A stretch of DNA of 64,000 nt from JAOUEA01 sp963810915 (GCA_963810915.1 CAWEPH010000001.1:558001-622000); one strand, 5' to 3'; shown: positions 9,577 to 18,606, counted from the stretch's first letter. A program made the numbers and translations. The notes: generated from the sequence alone by a model not told the origin.

Positions 9577-9888
9577 ATGGCGCTACCCACCCTCACCCCC
9601 GAGCAGCGGCAGCAGGCGCTCGCCAAGGCAGCCGAGGCCCGGAAGAAGCGTGCGGAGCTCAAAGGCGAACTGAAGTCCGGAAAGAAGTCCTTGAAGGATG
9701 TGCTCGCCATGTCGGGCGACGACATCGTCGGCAAGATGAAGGTGACCAGCGTGCTCGAGTCGCTCCCGGGAGTGGGGAAGGTGCGCGCGCAGAAGATCAT
9801 GGAGGAGCTCGACATCTCCGCCAGCCGTCGGGTGCGCGGCCTCGGGGCCAAGCAGCGAGAGCTGCTCCTCGAGAAGTTCGCGAAGTAA
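9577..9888 (+). CDS. mihF: Actinobacterial integration host factor (mIHF)
   Basis: mIHF is a small nucleoid-associated DNA-binding protein found in actinobacteria and needed in mycobacteria. The 103-residue product starts MALPTLTPEQRQQALAKA, continues with a basic helix (EARKKRAELK) and the helix-two-turn-helix region GKMKVTSVLESLPGVGKV, and ends RRVRGLGAKQRELLLEKF, matching the family along its whole length. The ATG at 9577 has AAAGGAG seven bases upstream; an earlier in-frame start would add a non-conserved extension. The location just before gmk is the usual one in actinobacteria. Confidence 0.95.
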   Translation: MALPTLTPEQRQQALAKAAEARKKRAELKGELKSGKKSLKDVLAMSGDDIVGKMKVTSVLESLPGVGKVRAQKIMEELDISASRRVRGLGAKQRELLLEKFAK

Positions 9889-9894
9889 CGTCTC

Positions 9895-10485
9895 TTGGCC
9901 TCACGTCGAGGCAACCTGATCGTGATCGCCGGCCCCTCGGGGGTCGGGAAGGGGAGCGTGGTCAAGGAGCTCCTCACCCGGGGCCCGGGAGGGCTCGCGC
10001 TTTCCGTGTCCGCAACCACACGCCCGCCGCGCGCGGCCGAGATCGAGGGCGTGGACTACAACTTCGTCTCCACGCGCCGGTTCGAACAGATGGTGGACGA
10101 GGGCGCGATGTTGGAATGGGCGTCCGTGTACGGGCACTTCTACGGAACCCCGGCGGCCTACGTGGAGGAGCAGCGGGCCGCCGGGCGGGACGTGCTCCTG
10201 GAGATCGACGTCCAAGGAGCGGGTCAGATCCGCGACCGCGTGCCGGATGCGATCTTGATCCTGCTGGTCCCGCCCTCGATGGAGGCGCTCGCGGAGCGCC
10301 TGCGCGGGCGGGCCACCGAGAACGAGGAGAAGATCGCCACCAGGCTCGCGGAAGCCGAGGACGAGGTCGCGCAGGGGGATCGGTTCGACCACGTCGTGGT
10401 GAACGACGATCTGGCAACGGCATCGTCGCAGGTCGCTGCTATCATCGAGGCATCCCGCTCCCGTCCGGAGGAACCCTCTTCATGA
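9895..10485 (+). CDS. gmk: Guanylate kinase
   Basis: Gmk phosphorylates GMP to GDP. The 196-residue product carries the P-loop GPSGVGKG at residues 12-19, the GMP-binding SVSATTRPPRAAEIEGVDY segment and LEIDVQGAGQI, all characteristic. The only start at the right place is TTG at 9895, six bases after the mihF stop. Its TGA overlaps the ATG of rpoZ (ATGA). Confidence 0.95.
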   Translation: MASRRGNLIVIAGPSGVGKGSVVKELLTRGPGGLALSVSATTRPPRAAEIEGVDYNFVSTRRFEQMVDEGAMLEWASVYGHFYGTPAAYVEEQRAAGRDVLLEIDVQGAGQIRDRVPDAILILLVPPSMEALAERLRGRATENEEKIATRLAEAEDEVAQGDRFDHVVVNDDLATASSQVAAIIEASRSRPEEPSS

Positions 10486-10730
10486 TCGAGCCCAAGATCG
10501 ACGACCTGCTCGCTGCCGTGGACTCCAAGTACTCGTTGGTGATCCTGTCGGCCAAGCGCGCCCGTGAGATCAACAGCTACTACAGCCAACTCGGCGAAGG
10601 TCGCGGGGAGTTCGTCCCGCCGCTCGTCGAGACGGGCTTCAGCAACAAGCCGCTTTCCATCGCGCTCGAGGAGATCGCCGAGGGCAAGATCGACTACGAG
10701 CGCACCGAGGATCCGGCGCTCGCCGAGTAG
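10482..10730 (+). CDS. rpoZ: RNA polymerase omega subunit
   Basis: Omega assists folding and assembly of the beta-prime subunit. The 82-residue protein begins MIEPKIDDLLAAVDSKYSL and contains the conserved SAKRAREINSYY and NKPLSIALEEIAEGKI segments. A strong ribosome-binding site (GGAGGAA) lies just before the ATG. The gmk-rpoZ-coaBC order is the standard bacterial arrangement and supports the call. Confidence 0.95.
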   Translation: MIEPKIDDLLAAVDSKYSLVILSAKRAREINSYYSQLGEGRGEFVPPLVETGFSNKPLSIALEEIAEGKIDYERTEDPALAE

Positions 10731-10734
10731 CCCG

Positions 10735-11937
10735 ATGGACGGCCGCCGGGTCCTGCTCGGCGTCACCGGCGGCGTCGCCGCCTACAAGAGCGCGCATCTC
10801 GCGCGGCTCCTCCGCGCTGCGGGGGCCGACGTCACCGTCGTGATGACCGACGCAGCCCAGCGGTTCGTGGGACCTGACACGTTCGCGGCGCTCACCGGCA
10901 ACCCCGTCCACACCTCGCTCTGGGACCGGCCCGCAGACGTGATCCACGTCAGGCTCGCCCACGAGACCGACGTCGCCGTGGTCGCTCCGGCCACCGCCAA
11001 CGTCCTCGCCAAACTCGCACACGGTCTCGCGGACGACCTGCTCACCTCGACGCTCCTCGAGTTCGGCGGGCCGCTCGTGGTCGCGCCCGCGATGCATACC
11101 GGGATGTGGGAGCACCCGGCGACGCGGCGCAACCTCGAGACGCTTGCCGGGCGGGGTGTCCGCGTCGTGGGGCCCGAGAGCGGCCCGCTCGCCCACGGTG
11201 ACAGCGGTCCGGGGCGCCTCGCGGAGCCCGAGGAGATCGCGGCCGCGGTGGAAGCTGCGTTCGGAGCCATGGCGCCCGTCGGGGATCTCGTGGGCCGCAC
11301 GGTCATCGTGACCGCCGGTCCCACCCATGAGCCGATCGACCCCGTGCGCTTCCTCGGGAATCACTCCAGCGGCAAGATGGGCGTCGCGATCGCCGCCGAG
11401 GCCGTGGCGCGCGGAGCCCACGTCGTGCTGATCCTGGGACCCGGCGCCGTTGCGCCGCCCAAGGGCATCGATCTCACGCGGGTCACGACCGCCGAGCAGA
11501 TGCGTCAGGCCGTGCGCGCGCACGCGGCCGACGCCGACGCTGTCGTGATGGCCGCCGCGGTCGCCGACTTCCGTCCGAAGGCCGCCGCCGAGGCGAAGCT
11601 GAAGAAGGAACGCGGCGCGCCGGATCTCGTGTTGGAGCCCACGCCCGACATCCTCGCCGAGCTGGGTGAGGCGCGGCGCCCCGGCCTGGTGCTCGTAGGG
11701 TTCGCCGCGGAGACGGAGGATGTGGAGGGTTCCGGGCGCGAGAAGCTGACCCGCAAGCACCTCGACCTCCTCGTGGCGAACGAGGTGGGCCGCCCCGGCA
11801 CCGGCTTCGGTGCGGACACGAACCACGCCGCAATCCTGAGCAGTCGGGAGGACGGCGTCGGGCTCCGGGACTGGACCAAAGCGGCGTTGGCGGAGGCGGT
11901 CGTCGACCGGATCGTGGGCCGTCTCGGCCCGGACTGA
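10735..11937 (+). CDS. coaBC: Bifunctional phosphopantothenoylcysteine decarboxylase/synthetase
   Basis: CoaBC carries out two steps of coenzyme A synthesis. The 400-residue fusion has an N-terminal flavin-dependent CoaC domain (GVTGGVAAYKSAHL; VVAPATANVLAKLA; PAMHTGMWEHPA with the PAM motif) and a C-terminal CoaB domain starting near residue 185 (VTAGPTHEPIDPVRFLGNHS, SGKMG, then AAAVADFRPK). The ATG at 10735 follows rpoZ by four bases. Confidence 0.95.
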   Translation: MDGRRVLLGVTGGVAAYKSAHLARLLRAAGADVTVVMTDAAQRFVGPDTFAALTGNPVHTSLWDRPADVIHVRLAHETDVAVVAPATANVLAKLAHGLADDLLTSTLLEFGGPLVVAPAMHTGMWEHPATRRNLETLAGRGVRVVGPESGPLAHGDSGPGRLAEPEEIAAAVEAAFGAMAPVGDLVGRTVIVTAGPTHEPIDPVRFLGNHSSGKMGVAIAAEAVARGAHVVLILGPGAVAPPKGIDLTRVTTAEQMRQAVRAHAADADAVVMAAAVADFRPKAAAEAKLKKERGAPDLVLEPTPDILAELGEARRPGLVLVGFAAETEDVEGSGREKLTRKHLDLLVANEVGRPGTGFGADTNHAAILSSREDGVGLRDWTKAALAEAVVDRIVGRLGPD

Positions 11938-11963
11938 CGCGCGTCCGTCACGGGGGATAGACT
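11934..11963 (+). promoter_or_regulatory. Probable metK promoter
   Basis: CTGACG (11934) and TAGACT (11958) are 18 bases apart. The -10 ends ten bases before the metK ATG, so transcription would begin within a few bases of the start codon and give a leaderless or nearly leaderless mRNA. No Shine-Dalgarno is visible. Confidence 0.6.
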
Positions 11964-11973
11964 TCGCCCCATC

Positions 11974-13164
11974 ATGAGCCAACGACACCTCTTCTCGTCC
12001 GAATCCGTCACCGAGGGGCATCCGGACAAGCTCGCGGACCAGATCTCGGACGCCATCTTGGACGCGCTCCTCGCGGAGGACCCGCACAGCCGCGTCGCCT
12101 GCGAGACGCTCGTCACCACGGGCCTCGCGTTCGTGAGCGGGGAGATCTCCTCCCAAGCTTGGGTGGACATCTCCGGTCTCGTGCGCACCACCATCACGGA
12201 GATCGGGTACACGGACGCGAAGTTCGGGCTCGACGGCGAGACGTGCGGCGTGATGACCGCCATCCAGGAGCAGTCGCCGGACATCGCGCGCGGCGTGGAC
12301 GACGCCCTCGAGCACCGCGAGGGCCATTCGCACGACGACCTCGACACGTTGGGCGCGGGGGACCAGGGGATGATGTTCGGCTTCGCGTGCCGCGAGACCG
12401 AGGAGCTCATGCCGCTGCCCATCGCCATGGCGCATCGGCTCTCGCGCCGACTCGCCGACGTCCGCAAGGCGGGCGTCGTTCCGTACCTGAGGCCCGACGG
12501 GAAGTCCCAGGTGTCCATCGAGTACCGCGACGGGAAGCCGGCGCGCGTGGACACCGTGCTGATCAGCGCTCAGCATCGCGAGGAGGTGGACGTCGAGACG
12601 TTGCTCGCGCCCGACATCACCGCCGAGGTGATCGACCCGGTGCTGCGCGAGTTCCCGGAGCTCGACGCCAGCGACACGAGGATCCTGGTGAACCCGACCG
12701 GTCGCTTCGAGATCGGCGGACCCAAGGCGGACACCGGGCTCACCGGCCGCAAGATCATCGTGGACACCTACGGTGGGTACGCACCGCACGGTGGTGGGGC
12801 CTTCAGCGGCAAGGATCCGACCAAGGTCGACCGTTCCGCGGCCTACATGGCGCGGTACGTGGCGAAGAACATCGTGGCCGCCGGCCTCGCGGACACGGCG
12901 CAGCTCCAGCTCGCCTACGCGATCGGGACGGCGCATCCGGTCTCGGTGATGCTCCAGACGTTCGGCACGGAGACCGTGGATCCGGAGAAGCTCCAGGACG
13001 TGCTGCGCGAGGTCTTCGACTTCCGGCCCGCCGCCATCATCCGCGACCTCGACCTCCTGCGCCCCATCTACAACGAGACCGCGGCGTACGGCCACTTCGG
13101 CCGCAAGGAATTCCCCTGGGAGGCGACCGACCGCGCCGACGACCTCCGCGCCGCCATCGGCTAG
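11974..13164 (+). CDS. metK: S-adenosylmethionine synthetase
   Basis: MetK makes the cell's methyl donor from methionine and ATP. The 396-residue product begins with SSESVTEGHPDKLADQ, and contains GAGDQGMMFGFA and the glycine-rich loop GGGAFSGKDPTKVDRS, all diagnostic. No S-box, SAM or SAH riboswitch is apparent; the upstream gap is only 36 bases. priA follows after the stop. Confidence 0.97.
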   Translation: MSQRHLFSSESVTEGHPDKLADQISDAILDALLAEDPHSRVACETLVTTGLAFVSGEISSQAWVDISGLVRTTITEIGYTDAKFGLDGETCGVMTAIQEQSPDIARGVDDALEHREGHSHDDLDTLGAGDQGMMFGFACRETEELMPLPIAMAHRLSRRLADVRKAGVVPYLRPDGKSQVSIEYRDGKPARVDTVLISAQHREEVDVETLLAPDITAEVIDPVLREFPELDASDTRILVNPTGRFEIGGPKADTGLTGRKIIVDTYGGYAPHGGGAFSGKDPTKVDRSAAYMARYVAKNIVAAGLADTAQLQLAYAIGTAHPVSVMLQTFGTETVDPEKLQDVLREVFDFRPAAIIRDLDLLRPIYNETAAYGHFGRKEFPWEATDRADDLRAAIG

Positions 13165-13186
13165 CGGCGCCGCGCTCGACGGGCCG

Positions 13187-15040
13187 GTCGCGGTCTGCAT
13201 CGACCGGCCGATCCTCTCGCTCGACCGACCCTTCACCTATCGTCTGCCCGCGGAGCTGAACGCGGGCCTCGGCTCCTTGGTGCAGGTGCCGTTCCATGGC
13301 CGGTCGGTGCGCGGATGGGTCCTCGGGGCCACGCATGACGTCCCCGCGCGGATGCTCGACGTCCGCAAGGCCGTCTCGCCGGTGCGGTTCTTCGACGCGG
13401 ACCTGCTCGACCTGGCGCGGTGGGTGAGCGAGCGGTACGTGGCGCCGCTCGCGACGGTGTTGGGGCGGATGTCGCCGCCGCGGGTGGCAGCCGAGGACAT
13501 CTCGTGGGTGGCTGGCGCGTGGCTGGGAGCCGGCGGCGGGCGCGCTCCGGTTGCCAGGCCATCCCCAACCCCGCTCCGCGCGCCCGCCTCCGCCTCCGCG
13601 GCCGAACCGGCAGTCGCCGACTCCTTGTCGAGGTACGCCGGAGGGGCGGGATTGATCGCGTCGTTGGGGAACGGCCGCGCCGCGTCGGCGGCGTACGTGG
13701 TCCGGCCGGCGCCCGATGGGGAGGTCGCCGTGGCCGTGGAAGCGGTGGGGGCGTGCCTGGCCTCGGGTCGGAAGGCCGTCGTGATCGTGCCGGAGGCCAC
13801 CCCGGTGCCCGCGACCGCCCGTGGACTCGTGGAGGCCTTCGGAGAGCGGGTGGCGCTGTACCTGGGTGGGTCCAAACGGGCGCGGTACCGAACCTGGCTC
13901 GAGATCGCCGCGGGCCGCTACGACGTGGTGGTGGGCACGAGACCCGCCGTCTTCGCGCCCTTGGCGACGTTGGGGTTGGTGCTGGTCTCGCGGGAGTCGC
14001 ACCCTGCGCATCGCGAGGATCGAGCTCCCTACTACCACGTCCGCGACGTGGCGCTCGCCCGGACGCAGCGGGTGGGGGCGGTCTGTCTGCTGGCCGCGCT
14101 CTGCCCCTCCTCGGAAGCGGCGGCGCTGGGGCTGCCGGATGTGGCGCCGACGCGCCGACGATGGCCCCCGGTCGAAGTCGTGAAGCCGGGTTCGGGCGGG
14201 CAGGCGCCGCGATTGGTGCGCGCGCTCAGGGACGCCCGCCGCGGATTCCTCCTCGCGCCGCATCCCGGATACGGCATCGCGGCCGTCTGTCGGTCCTGTG
14301 GTGAGCCCGCGGCATGCGCCGCATGCGCGGGGCTCCTGCGGATGGAGGAGGGCGTCGTCCGGTGCATGGTCTGTGAGGCGCCCGGGCAGTGCGCACGCTG
14401 CGGCGCGCGACGCTTCGGGATCCGGCGCGGGGGAGCCGAGCGCGTCCAGGAGTGGGCGGCGCGGGCGACGGAGGCTCATGTCCACCGGCTCGAGGCCGAG
14501 GAGGGGCCCCGCCTGCCGTCCGAGGGAGAGATCCTCGTGGGCGGGCCCGATGACGTCCGCGATCTCGGCCCCGGAGGGCTCGACCTCGTGGGCATCCTGG
14601 ACGCGGATCTCGCTGAGCGACGCCCGGGGCTCGCTGCGCGCGAGCGTGCGCTCACCACGTGGATGGAGGCCGTCGCATGGGCGTACCCGAGCGGCCGCGC
14701 CGTCGTCCAGGCCAGCCGGGCGGGCGATCCTGCCGTGCAGGCGCTCGTGCGCGGGAAGCCCGATCGGTTCCACGCCGACGAGGCACGTCGCCGTGCCGAG
14801 GCGGGCTTCCCCGTCGGGTCGGCGGTCTTCCGCGTCGTGGGAACCGCCGACCTCCAGGGCGCGCTCGCGGATCTCGAGGCTTCCGCCTCGCCCACCACAT
14901 CCCTCCTCACGTCGCTCGGGGACCAGACGGTATGCTTGCTCGCGCTGGATCCTGCCCGAGTGCCCGCGTTCGGGCGGGCCGTCCGTGCGTTGGCGGTCCG
15001 CGACGTGGTGACCCGGGTCGAAGCGGAGCCACACCTGTGA
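13187..15040 (+). CDS. priA: PriA-like primosomal protein N', ATPase-degenerate actinobacterial type
   Basis: Homology to the PriA N-terminal DNA-binding domain starts at about 13187 (AVCIDRPILSLDRPFTYRLP), but no ATG, GTG or TTG precedes it in this frame; the first usable start is TTG at 13277, which would cut into the domain. The helicase core is degenerate: no Walker A GxGKT, the DEEH box reads SRESH, and the usual QxxGRAGR is QASRAGD. The eight zinc cysteines (CRSCGEPAACAACAG, CMVCEAPGQCARCG, around residues 367-410) are kept. A PriA lacking ATPase motifs is known from mycobacteria, so it probably acts as a structural replication-restart factor. Start uncertain. Confidence 0.82.
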   Translation, partial: VAVCIDRPILSLDRPFTYRLPAELNAGLGSLVQVPFHGRSVRGWVLGATHDVPARMLDVRKAVSPVRFFDADLLDLARWVSERYVAPLATVLGRMSPPRVAAEDISWVAGAWLGAGGGRAPVARPSPTPLRAPASASAAEPAVADSLSRYAGGAGLIASLGNGRAASAAYVVRPAPDGEVAVAVEAVGACLASGRKAVVIVPEATPVPATARGLVEAFGERVALYLGGSKRARYRTWLEIAAGRYDVVVGTRPAVFAPLATLGLVLVSRESHPAHREDRAPYYHVRDVALARTQRVGAVCLLAALCPSSEAAALGLPDVAPTRRRWPPVEVVKPGSGGQAPRLVRALRDARRGFLLAPHPGYGIAAVCRSCGEPAACAACAGLLRMEEGVVRCMVCEAPGQCARCGARRFGIRRGGAERVQEWAARATEAHVHRLEAEEGPRLPSEGEILVGGPDDVRDLGPGGLDLVGILDADLAERRPGLAARERALTTWMEAVAWAYPSGRAVVQASRAGDPAVQALVRGKPDRFHADEARRRAEAGFPVGSAVFRVVGTADLQGALADLEASASPTTSLLTSLGDQTVCLLALDPARVPAFGRAVRALAVRDVVTRVEAEPHL

Positions 15041-15062
15041 GTCCACGACCGGAGCGACGACC

Positions 15063-15614
15063 GTGATCATCCCGATCCGCACCCTCGGCGATCCCGTGCT
15101 GCGGATGCCGTGCGCGCCGGTCAGCAGGTTCGACGAGCGCCTGCGCAAGCTGATGGACGACATGCTCGAAACGATGTACGAGGCGCCGGGCGTGGGGCTC
15201 GCGGCACCTCAGGTGGGGATCTCGCAGCGGTTCTTCGTGTACGACGACGGGGAAACGGGGCCGCGATTCATGGCCAACCCCGAGCTCTCGGCCCCCGTCG
15301 GCGAGGTGGTGGAAGACGAGGGCTGCCTATCGATCCCTGGGCCGTTCCACCCGACGAGGCGTGCGGCGACCATCACGTGTCGCGGCCAGGACGTCGACGG
15401 GTCCTGGTACGAGATGGAGGGCAGGGGCTTGCTCGCGCGCGTCTTCCAGCACGAGACCGACCATCTGAGCGGCACGATCTTCATCGACCACCTGGACGAC
15501 GAGGGCCGCCGGGCGGTCATGGCGGAGCTCCGCCGGATCGAGCTCGGACTCGAGGAACCGCGTTCGAAACGCCGGTTCCTCCGCAAGGGTGGCGCCGAGC
15601 GCGCCGACGCCTGA
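15063..15614 (+). CDS. def: Peptide deformylase
   Basis: Def removes the formyl group from new proteins using a metal ion. The 183-residue protein has the three family motifs: GVGLAAPQVG near residue 42, EGCLS (metal cysteine) near residue 89 and QHETDHLSG (HExDH-type metal histidines) near residue 129. GTG start. It sits next to fmt, which adds the formyl group to initiator tRNA, the usual pairing. Confidence 0.96.
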   Translation: MIIPIRTLGDPVLRMPCAPVSRFDERLRKLMDDMLETMYEAPGVGLAAPQVGISQRFFVYDDGETGPRFMANPELSAPVGEVVEDEGCLSIPGPFHPTRRAATITCRGQDVDGSWYEMEGRGLLARVFQHETDHLSGTIFIDHLDDEGRRAVMAELRRIELGLEEPRSKRRFLRKGGAERADA

Positions 15615-15630
15615 GCCACGCGCCCGCGGC

Positions 15631-15636
15631 TATCCT
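15631..15636 (+). promoter_or_regulatory. -10 box (TATCCT) for leaderless fmt
   Basis: TATCCT lies six bases before the fmt ATG, so the predicted transcript begins at the start codon. No clear -35 element and no Shine-Dalgarno are present. Confidence 0.5.
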
Positions 15637-15642
15637 CGCCGC

Positions 15643-16572
15643 ATGCGCATCGCCTTCTTGGGCAACGATCCGTGGTCGGTCCCGCCACTGGAGGCCCTGG
15701 CCTCCGATCGCGACTCCGAGGTTGCGCTCGTCCTGACGAACCCTCCGCGACCGGCCGGGCGGGGATCCCGTCTCACCTCGACCGCCGTGGCGAAGGCCGC
15801 GGTCAGTCTGGGTCTCCCGCTCGCCGAGGTCCCGGGCGTGCGGGCCGGCGGCGGCCTCGAGGCGCTCACGGCCGCGCGTCCGGAGATCCTCGTGGTGGTG
15901 GCCTACGGGGAGCTCTTGACGCCCGAGGTGCTGACCCTGGCCCCACGGGGCGCCGTTAATCTCCACTTCTCCTCGTTGCCGCGGTGGCGCGGGGCGAGCC
16001 CCGTCCAGCACGCCATCCTCGCGGGGGACGCCGTCACCGGGGTGAGCACGATGCAGATGGATGAGGGGTTGGACACCGGCCCCGTGCTCGGGCGACGCGA
16101 GGAGCCGATCCACGACGACGACGACGCGGGTACGCTCGGTGCGCGACTCGCCACGATCGGTGGCGCCCTCCTCGTGGAGACGCTCGGCCGGCTCGCGGGC
16201 GGCGCCGAGGATCCGCACGCTCAGGATGCCGCGGCCGCCACCTCGGCGCCGAAGCTGCGGCCTCAGGACCGCGTGATCGACTGGACGCAGGACGCGGGGG
16301 CCGTCGATCGTCATGTCCGGGCCTTCGCCCCGGAGCCGGGCGCCACCACCACGTTCCGGGGGGAACGGCTGAAGGTCCTTCGAGGAGCGCCGACGGGCGG
16401 CGGCTCGGATGATGCGGGCACCATCATGGTCGGCGACGGGGGAGAGGTCGCGATCGCCACCGGCGAGGGCACGTACCGCCTGGGTGAGGTGGCTGCGGCG
16501 GGCCGTCGCCGGATGTCCGCAACGGAGTGGGCACGCGGGGCCCGACTCCGACCGGGCGAGCGGCTCGGATGA
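15643..16572 (+). CDS. fmt: Methionyl-tRNA formyltransferase
   Basis: Fmt formylates initiator Met-tRNA using 10-formyl-tetrahydrofolate. The 309-residue protein begins MRIAFLGNDPWSVPPLEAL and has the catalytic Asn-His region NLHFSSLPRWRGASPVQ (about residue 106) and MDEGLDTGPVL with the catalytic aspartate, followed by a C-terminal tRNA-binding domain. The ATG at 15643 fits the family N-terminus. Its stop overlaps the rsmB start (ATGA). Confidence 0.95.
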   Translation: MRIAFLGNDPWSVPPLEALASDRDSEVALVLTNPPRPAGRGSRLTSTAVAKAAVSLGLPLAEVPGVRAGGGLEALTAARPEILVVVAYGELLTPEVLTLAPRGAVNLHFSSLPRWRGASPVQHAILAGDAVTGVSTMQMDEGLDTGPVLGRREEPIHDDDDAGTLGARLATIGGALLVETLGRLAGGAEDPHAQDAAAATSAPKLRPQDRVIDWTQDAGAVDRHVRAFAPEPGATTTFRGERLKVLRGAPTGGGSDDAGTIMVGDGGEVAIATGEGTYRLGEVAAAGRRRMSATEWARGARLRPGERLG

Positions 16573-17903
16573 ATCGGCGTTCGCACCACGGGTCGGATCG
16601 AGCTACCTCGGGACTCCGCCCGACGTCGCGCTCGGTGGCGCTCGAGGCGGTCCGCCGGGTCGTCGAGGATCGCGGGTACTCGAACCTGGTGATCCCGACG
16701 GCGCTCGGGCGGTCCGGCCTCGATCAGCGCGACCGCGGCTTCGCTGCGGAGCTCGCCTACGGCACGATCCGGCGCCTGCGCTCGCTCGACTGGGCGATCG
16801 AGCAGCGCGCGAACCGCCCCGTGAGCCGCATGAGCCCTGGCGCGCGGGACGTCCTGCGCCTGGGGGCCTACCAGCTGCTGTATGCGCGAACGCCCCCGCA
16901 CGCCGCGGTCGCGGAGACGGTGGAGCTCGCCGGCCCCCGTGAGAAGGGATTCGTGAACGCGGTGCTCAGGAAGCTGGCGATCGATCCACCGGGCCTGCCC
17001 GGCGGGACCGAGGACCGCGACATCGCCGTGCGCACCGGGATGGACGCGTGGGCCATCGCCGAGCTGCGCAGGACCCTCGCCGACCCCGCCGAGACGGAGC
17101 CTGCGGCCGAGGCCTTCGCCGAACGAGGTTCCCTGTCGCTGCGCGCGAACCGATGCGCCACCACGCCGGAGGCGTTGGCGGAGACGCTGCGGGCCGCGGG
17201 CGTCGACCCTCGCGCCTCGACGGTCCATCCGGACTGCCTCCTGCTCGACGGAGGCGAACCGACGCAGCTCCCCGGGTGGCGCGAAGGTTGGTTCGCGGTG
17301 CAGGATCAAGCGTCGGCGTTCGTGGTCGCGGCGCTGCAGGTGCGCGAAGGGGACCGCGTGCTCGACGTGTGCGCGGGACCGGGCGGCAAAGCCGCGCACG
17401 TCGCTTGCCTGGTAGGGGAGTCTGGATCGGTGGTGGCGGCGGACCTCCACCCCAAGCGAGCCGGCCTCGTCCGCACCGGAGCCTCACGGCTCGGCCTGCA
17501 CCCGCTCGTCCTGGCGCAGGACGCCACGGCGCCCGCGCTCCGGGGCGCGTTCGACCGGATCTTGGTCGACGCCCCCTGCTCGGGCATAGGATCGGCGCGC
17601 CGTCGACCGGAGCTGCTCTGGCGTCCACGCAGGGACGACCTCAGCCGCCTGGCGCGGCTCCAGGTGGCCATCACCGTCGCATCCGCGGACCTCCTGGCGC
17701 CGGGGGGGCGACTCGTCTACTCGGTCTGCACCTTCCCGCGGGCGGAGACGGAGGCCGCCTGCGACGCGATCGTGCGCCATCGCCCCGATCTCGCCCCGGC
17801 GCCGATCGACGGTCCCGACGGCCCCGCGGCTCGGGTGCGCCTGTGGCCGCATCGCCACGGGACCGACGGGATGTTCGTGGCGGCCTTCGTGAAGCCCACC
17901 TAG
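16569..17903 (+). CDS. rsmB: 16S rRNA (cytosine-C5) methyltransferase RsmB/Sun
   Basis: The 444-residue protein has an N-terminal NusB-like RNA-binding domain (about residues 20-145) and a C-terminal SAM methyltransferase domain. Visible motifs are VCAGPGGKAAHVA (SAM binding, near residue 275), VDAPCSGIGSARRRPE with the motif IV cysteine, and YSVCTFPRAETE with the catalytic cysteine of motif VI. The first ~15 residues are variable. It is translationally coupled to fmt, a common arrangement. Confidence 0.94.
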   Translation: MNRRSHHGSDRATSGLRPTSRSVALEAVRRVVEDRGYSNLVIPTALGRSGLDQRDRGFAAELAYGTIRRLRSLDWAIEQRANRPVSRMSPGARDVLRLGAYQLLYARTPPHAAVAETVELAGPREKGFVNAVLRKLAIDPPGLPGGTEDRDIAVRTGMDAWAIAELRRTLADPAETEPAAEAFAERGSLSLRANRCATTPEALAETLRAAGVDPRASTVHPDCLLLDGGEPTQLPGWREGWFAVQDQASAFVVAALQVREGDRVLDVCAGPGGKAAHVACLVGESGSVVAADLHPKRAGLVRTGASRLGLHPLVLAQDATAPALRGAFDRILVDAPCSGIGSARRRPELLWRPRRDDLSRLARLQVAITVASADLLAPGGRLVYSVCTFPRAETEAACDAIVRHRPDLAPAPIDGPDGPAARVRLWPHRHGTDGMFVAAFVKPT

Positions 17904-17931
17904 CCTTCCGCTTGGGAGCTGGGACCCCGGG

Positions 17932-17937
17932 TACCAT
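17932..17937 (+). promoter_or_regulatory. -10 box (TACCAT) for leaderless rpe
   Basis: TACCAT ends six bases before the GTG at 17944. This supports GTG 17944 as the start (rather than ATG 17950) with a leaderless transcript. No convincing -35 element. Confidence 0.45.
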
Positions 17938-17943
17938 GACCGC

Positions 17944-18603
17944 GTGGGAATGCTCGCAGCATCGATCCTCTCGGCCGACCTCGCGCACCTCGCCGACCAG
18001 GTCAAGCTCGTCGAAGGGCTTGCCGAAGTCATCCATATCGACATCATGGACGGACATTTCGTGCCCCCGATCGCCCTGGGAACGGTGGTGGTGGCCTCGC
18101 TGCGGCCCTGCACCGACCTCACCCTGCACGGCCACCTGATGGTGGACGCGCCCGAGGCGTTCTTCGACGAGCTCGCCGAGGCCGGTCTCGACGTCGTCTC
18201 CTTCCATCACGAGGCGGTGGGAGATCCGGAGCCTGCCATCGCCAAGGCCCGGGCCGCGGGGATGCGCACGGGCATCACGATCAATCTGGAAACCCCCGTC
18301 GAGGACGTCTTCCCCTACCTCGATCAGGTCGACGACGTGATGCTGATGAGCATCCGCCCGGGGTGGTCGCACCAGACGCTGAACCCCGAGGTGTATCCGC
18401 GGCTCGAGACCGTACGCAGGGAAGTGGACCGGCGCGACCTCCCGGTGGAGGTCGAGATCGACGGCGGCGTGAAGGTCGAGAACGCCGAGCGCGCGATCGA
18501 CGCCGGCGCCACGGTCCTGATCAGCGCATCCGGGATCTTCCAGGCGCCCGATCCCAGGGCGGCGGCAACACGGTTGGCCGCCATCGCCAAGGGGGGTGCC
18601 TAG
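17944..18603 (+). CDS. rpe: Ribulose-phosphate 3-epimerase
   Basis: Rpe interconverts ribulose 5-phosphate and xylulose 5-phosphate. The 219-residue TIM barrel shows AASILSADLAHL at the N-terminus, the metal and catalytic residues in IDIMDGHFVPP, LHGHLMV and VEIDGGVKVENA, and the phosphate-binding ISASGIF near the end. GTG start; three bases separate its stop from the regulator that follows, so the two probably share a transcript. Confidence 0.95.
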   Translation: MGMLAASILSADLAHLADQVKLVEGLAEVIHIDIMDGHFVPPIALGTVVVASLRPCTDLTLHGHLMVDAPEAFFDELAEAGLDVVSFHHEAVGDPEPAIAKARAAGMRTGITINLETPVEDVFPYLDQVDDVMLMSIRPGWSHQTLNPEVYPRLETVRREVDRRDLPVEVEIDGGVKVENAERAIDAGATVLISASGIFQAPDPRAAATRLAAIAKGGA

Positions 18604-18606
18604 CCC

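Noticed and set aside
10639..13236. 865-codon minus-strand frame opposite coaBC and metK
   Set aside because: It is a shadow of high-GC codon usage: it has no recognisable domain, and the plus strand holds two clearly conserved enzymes.
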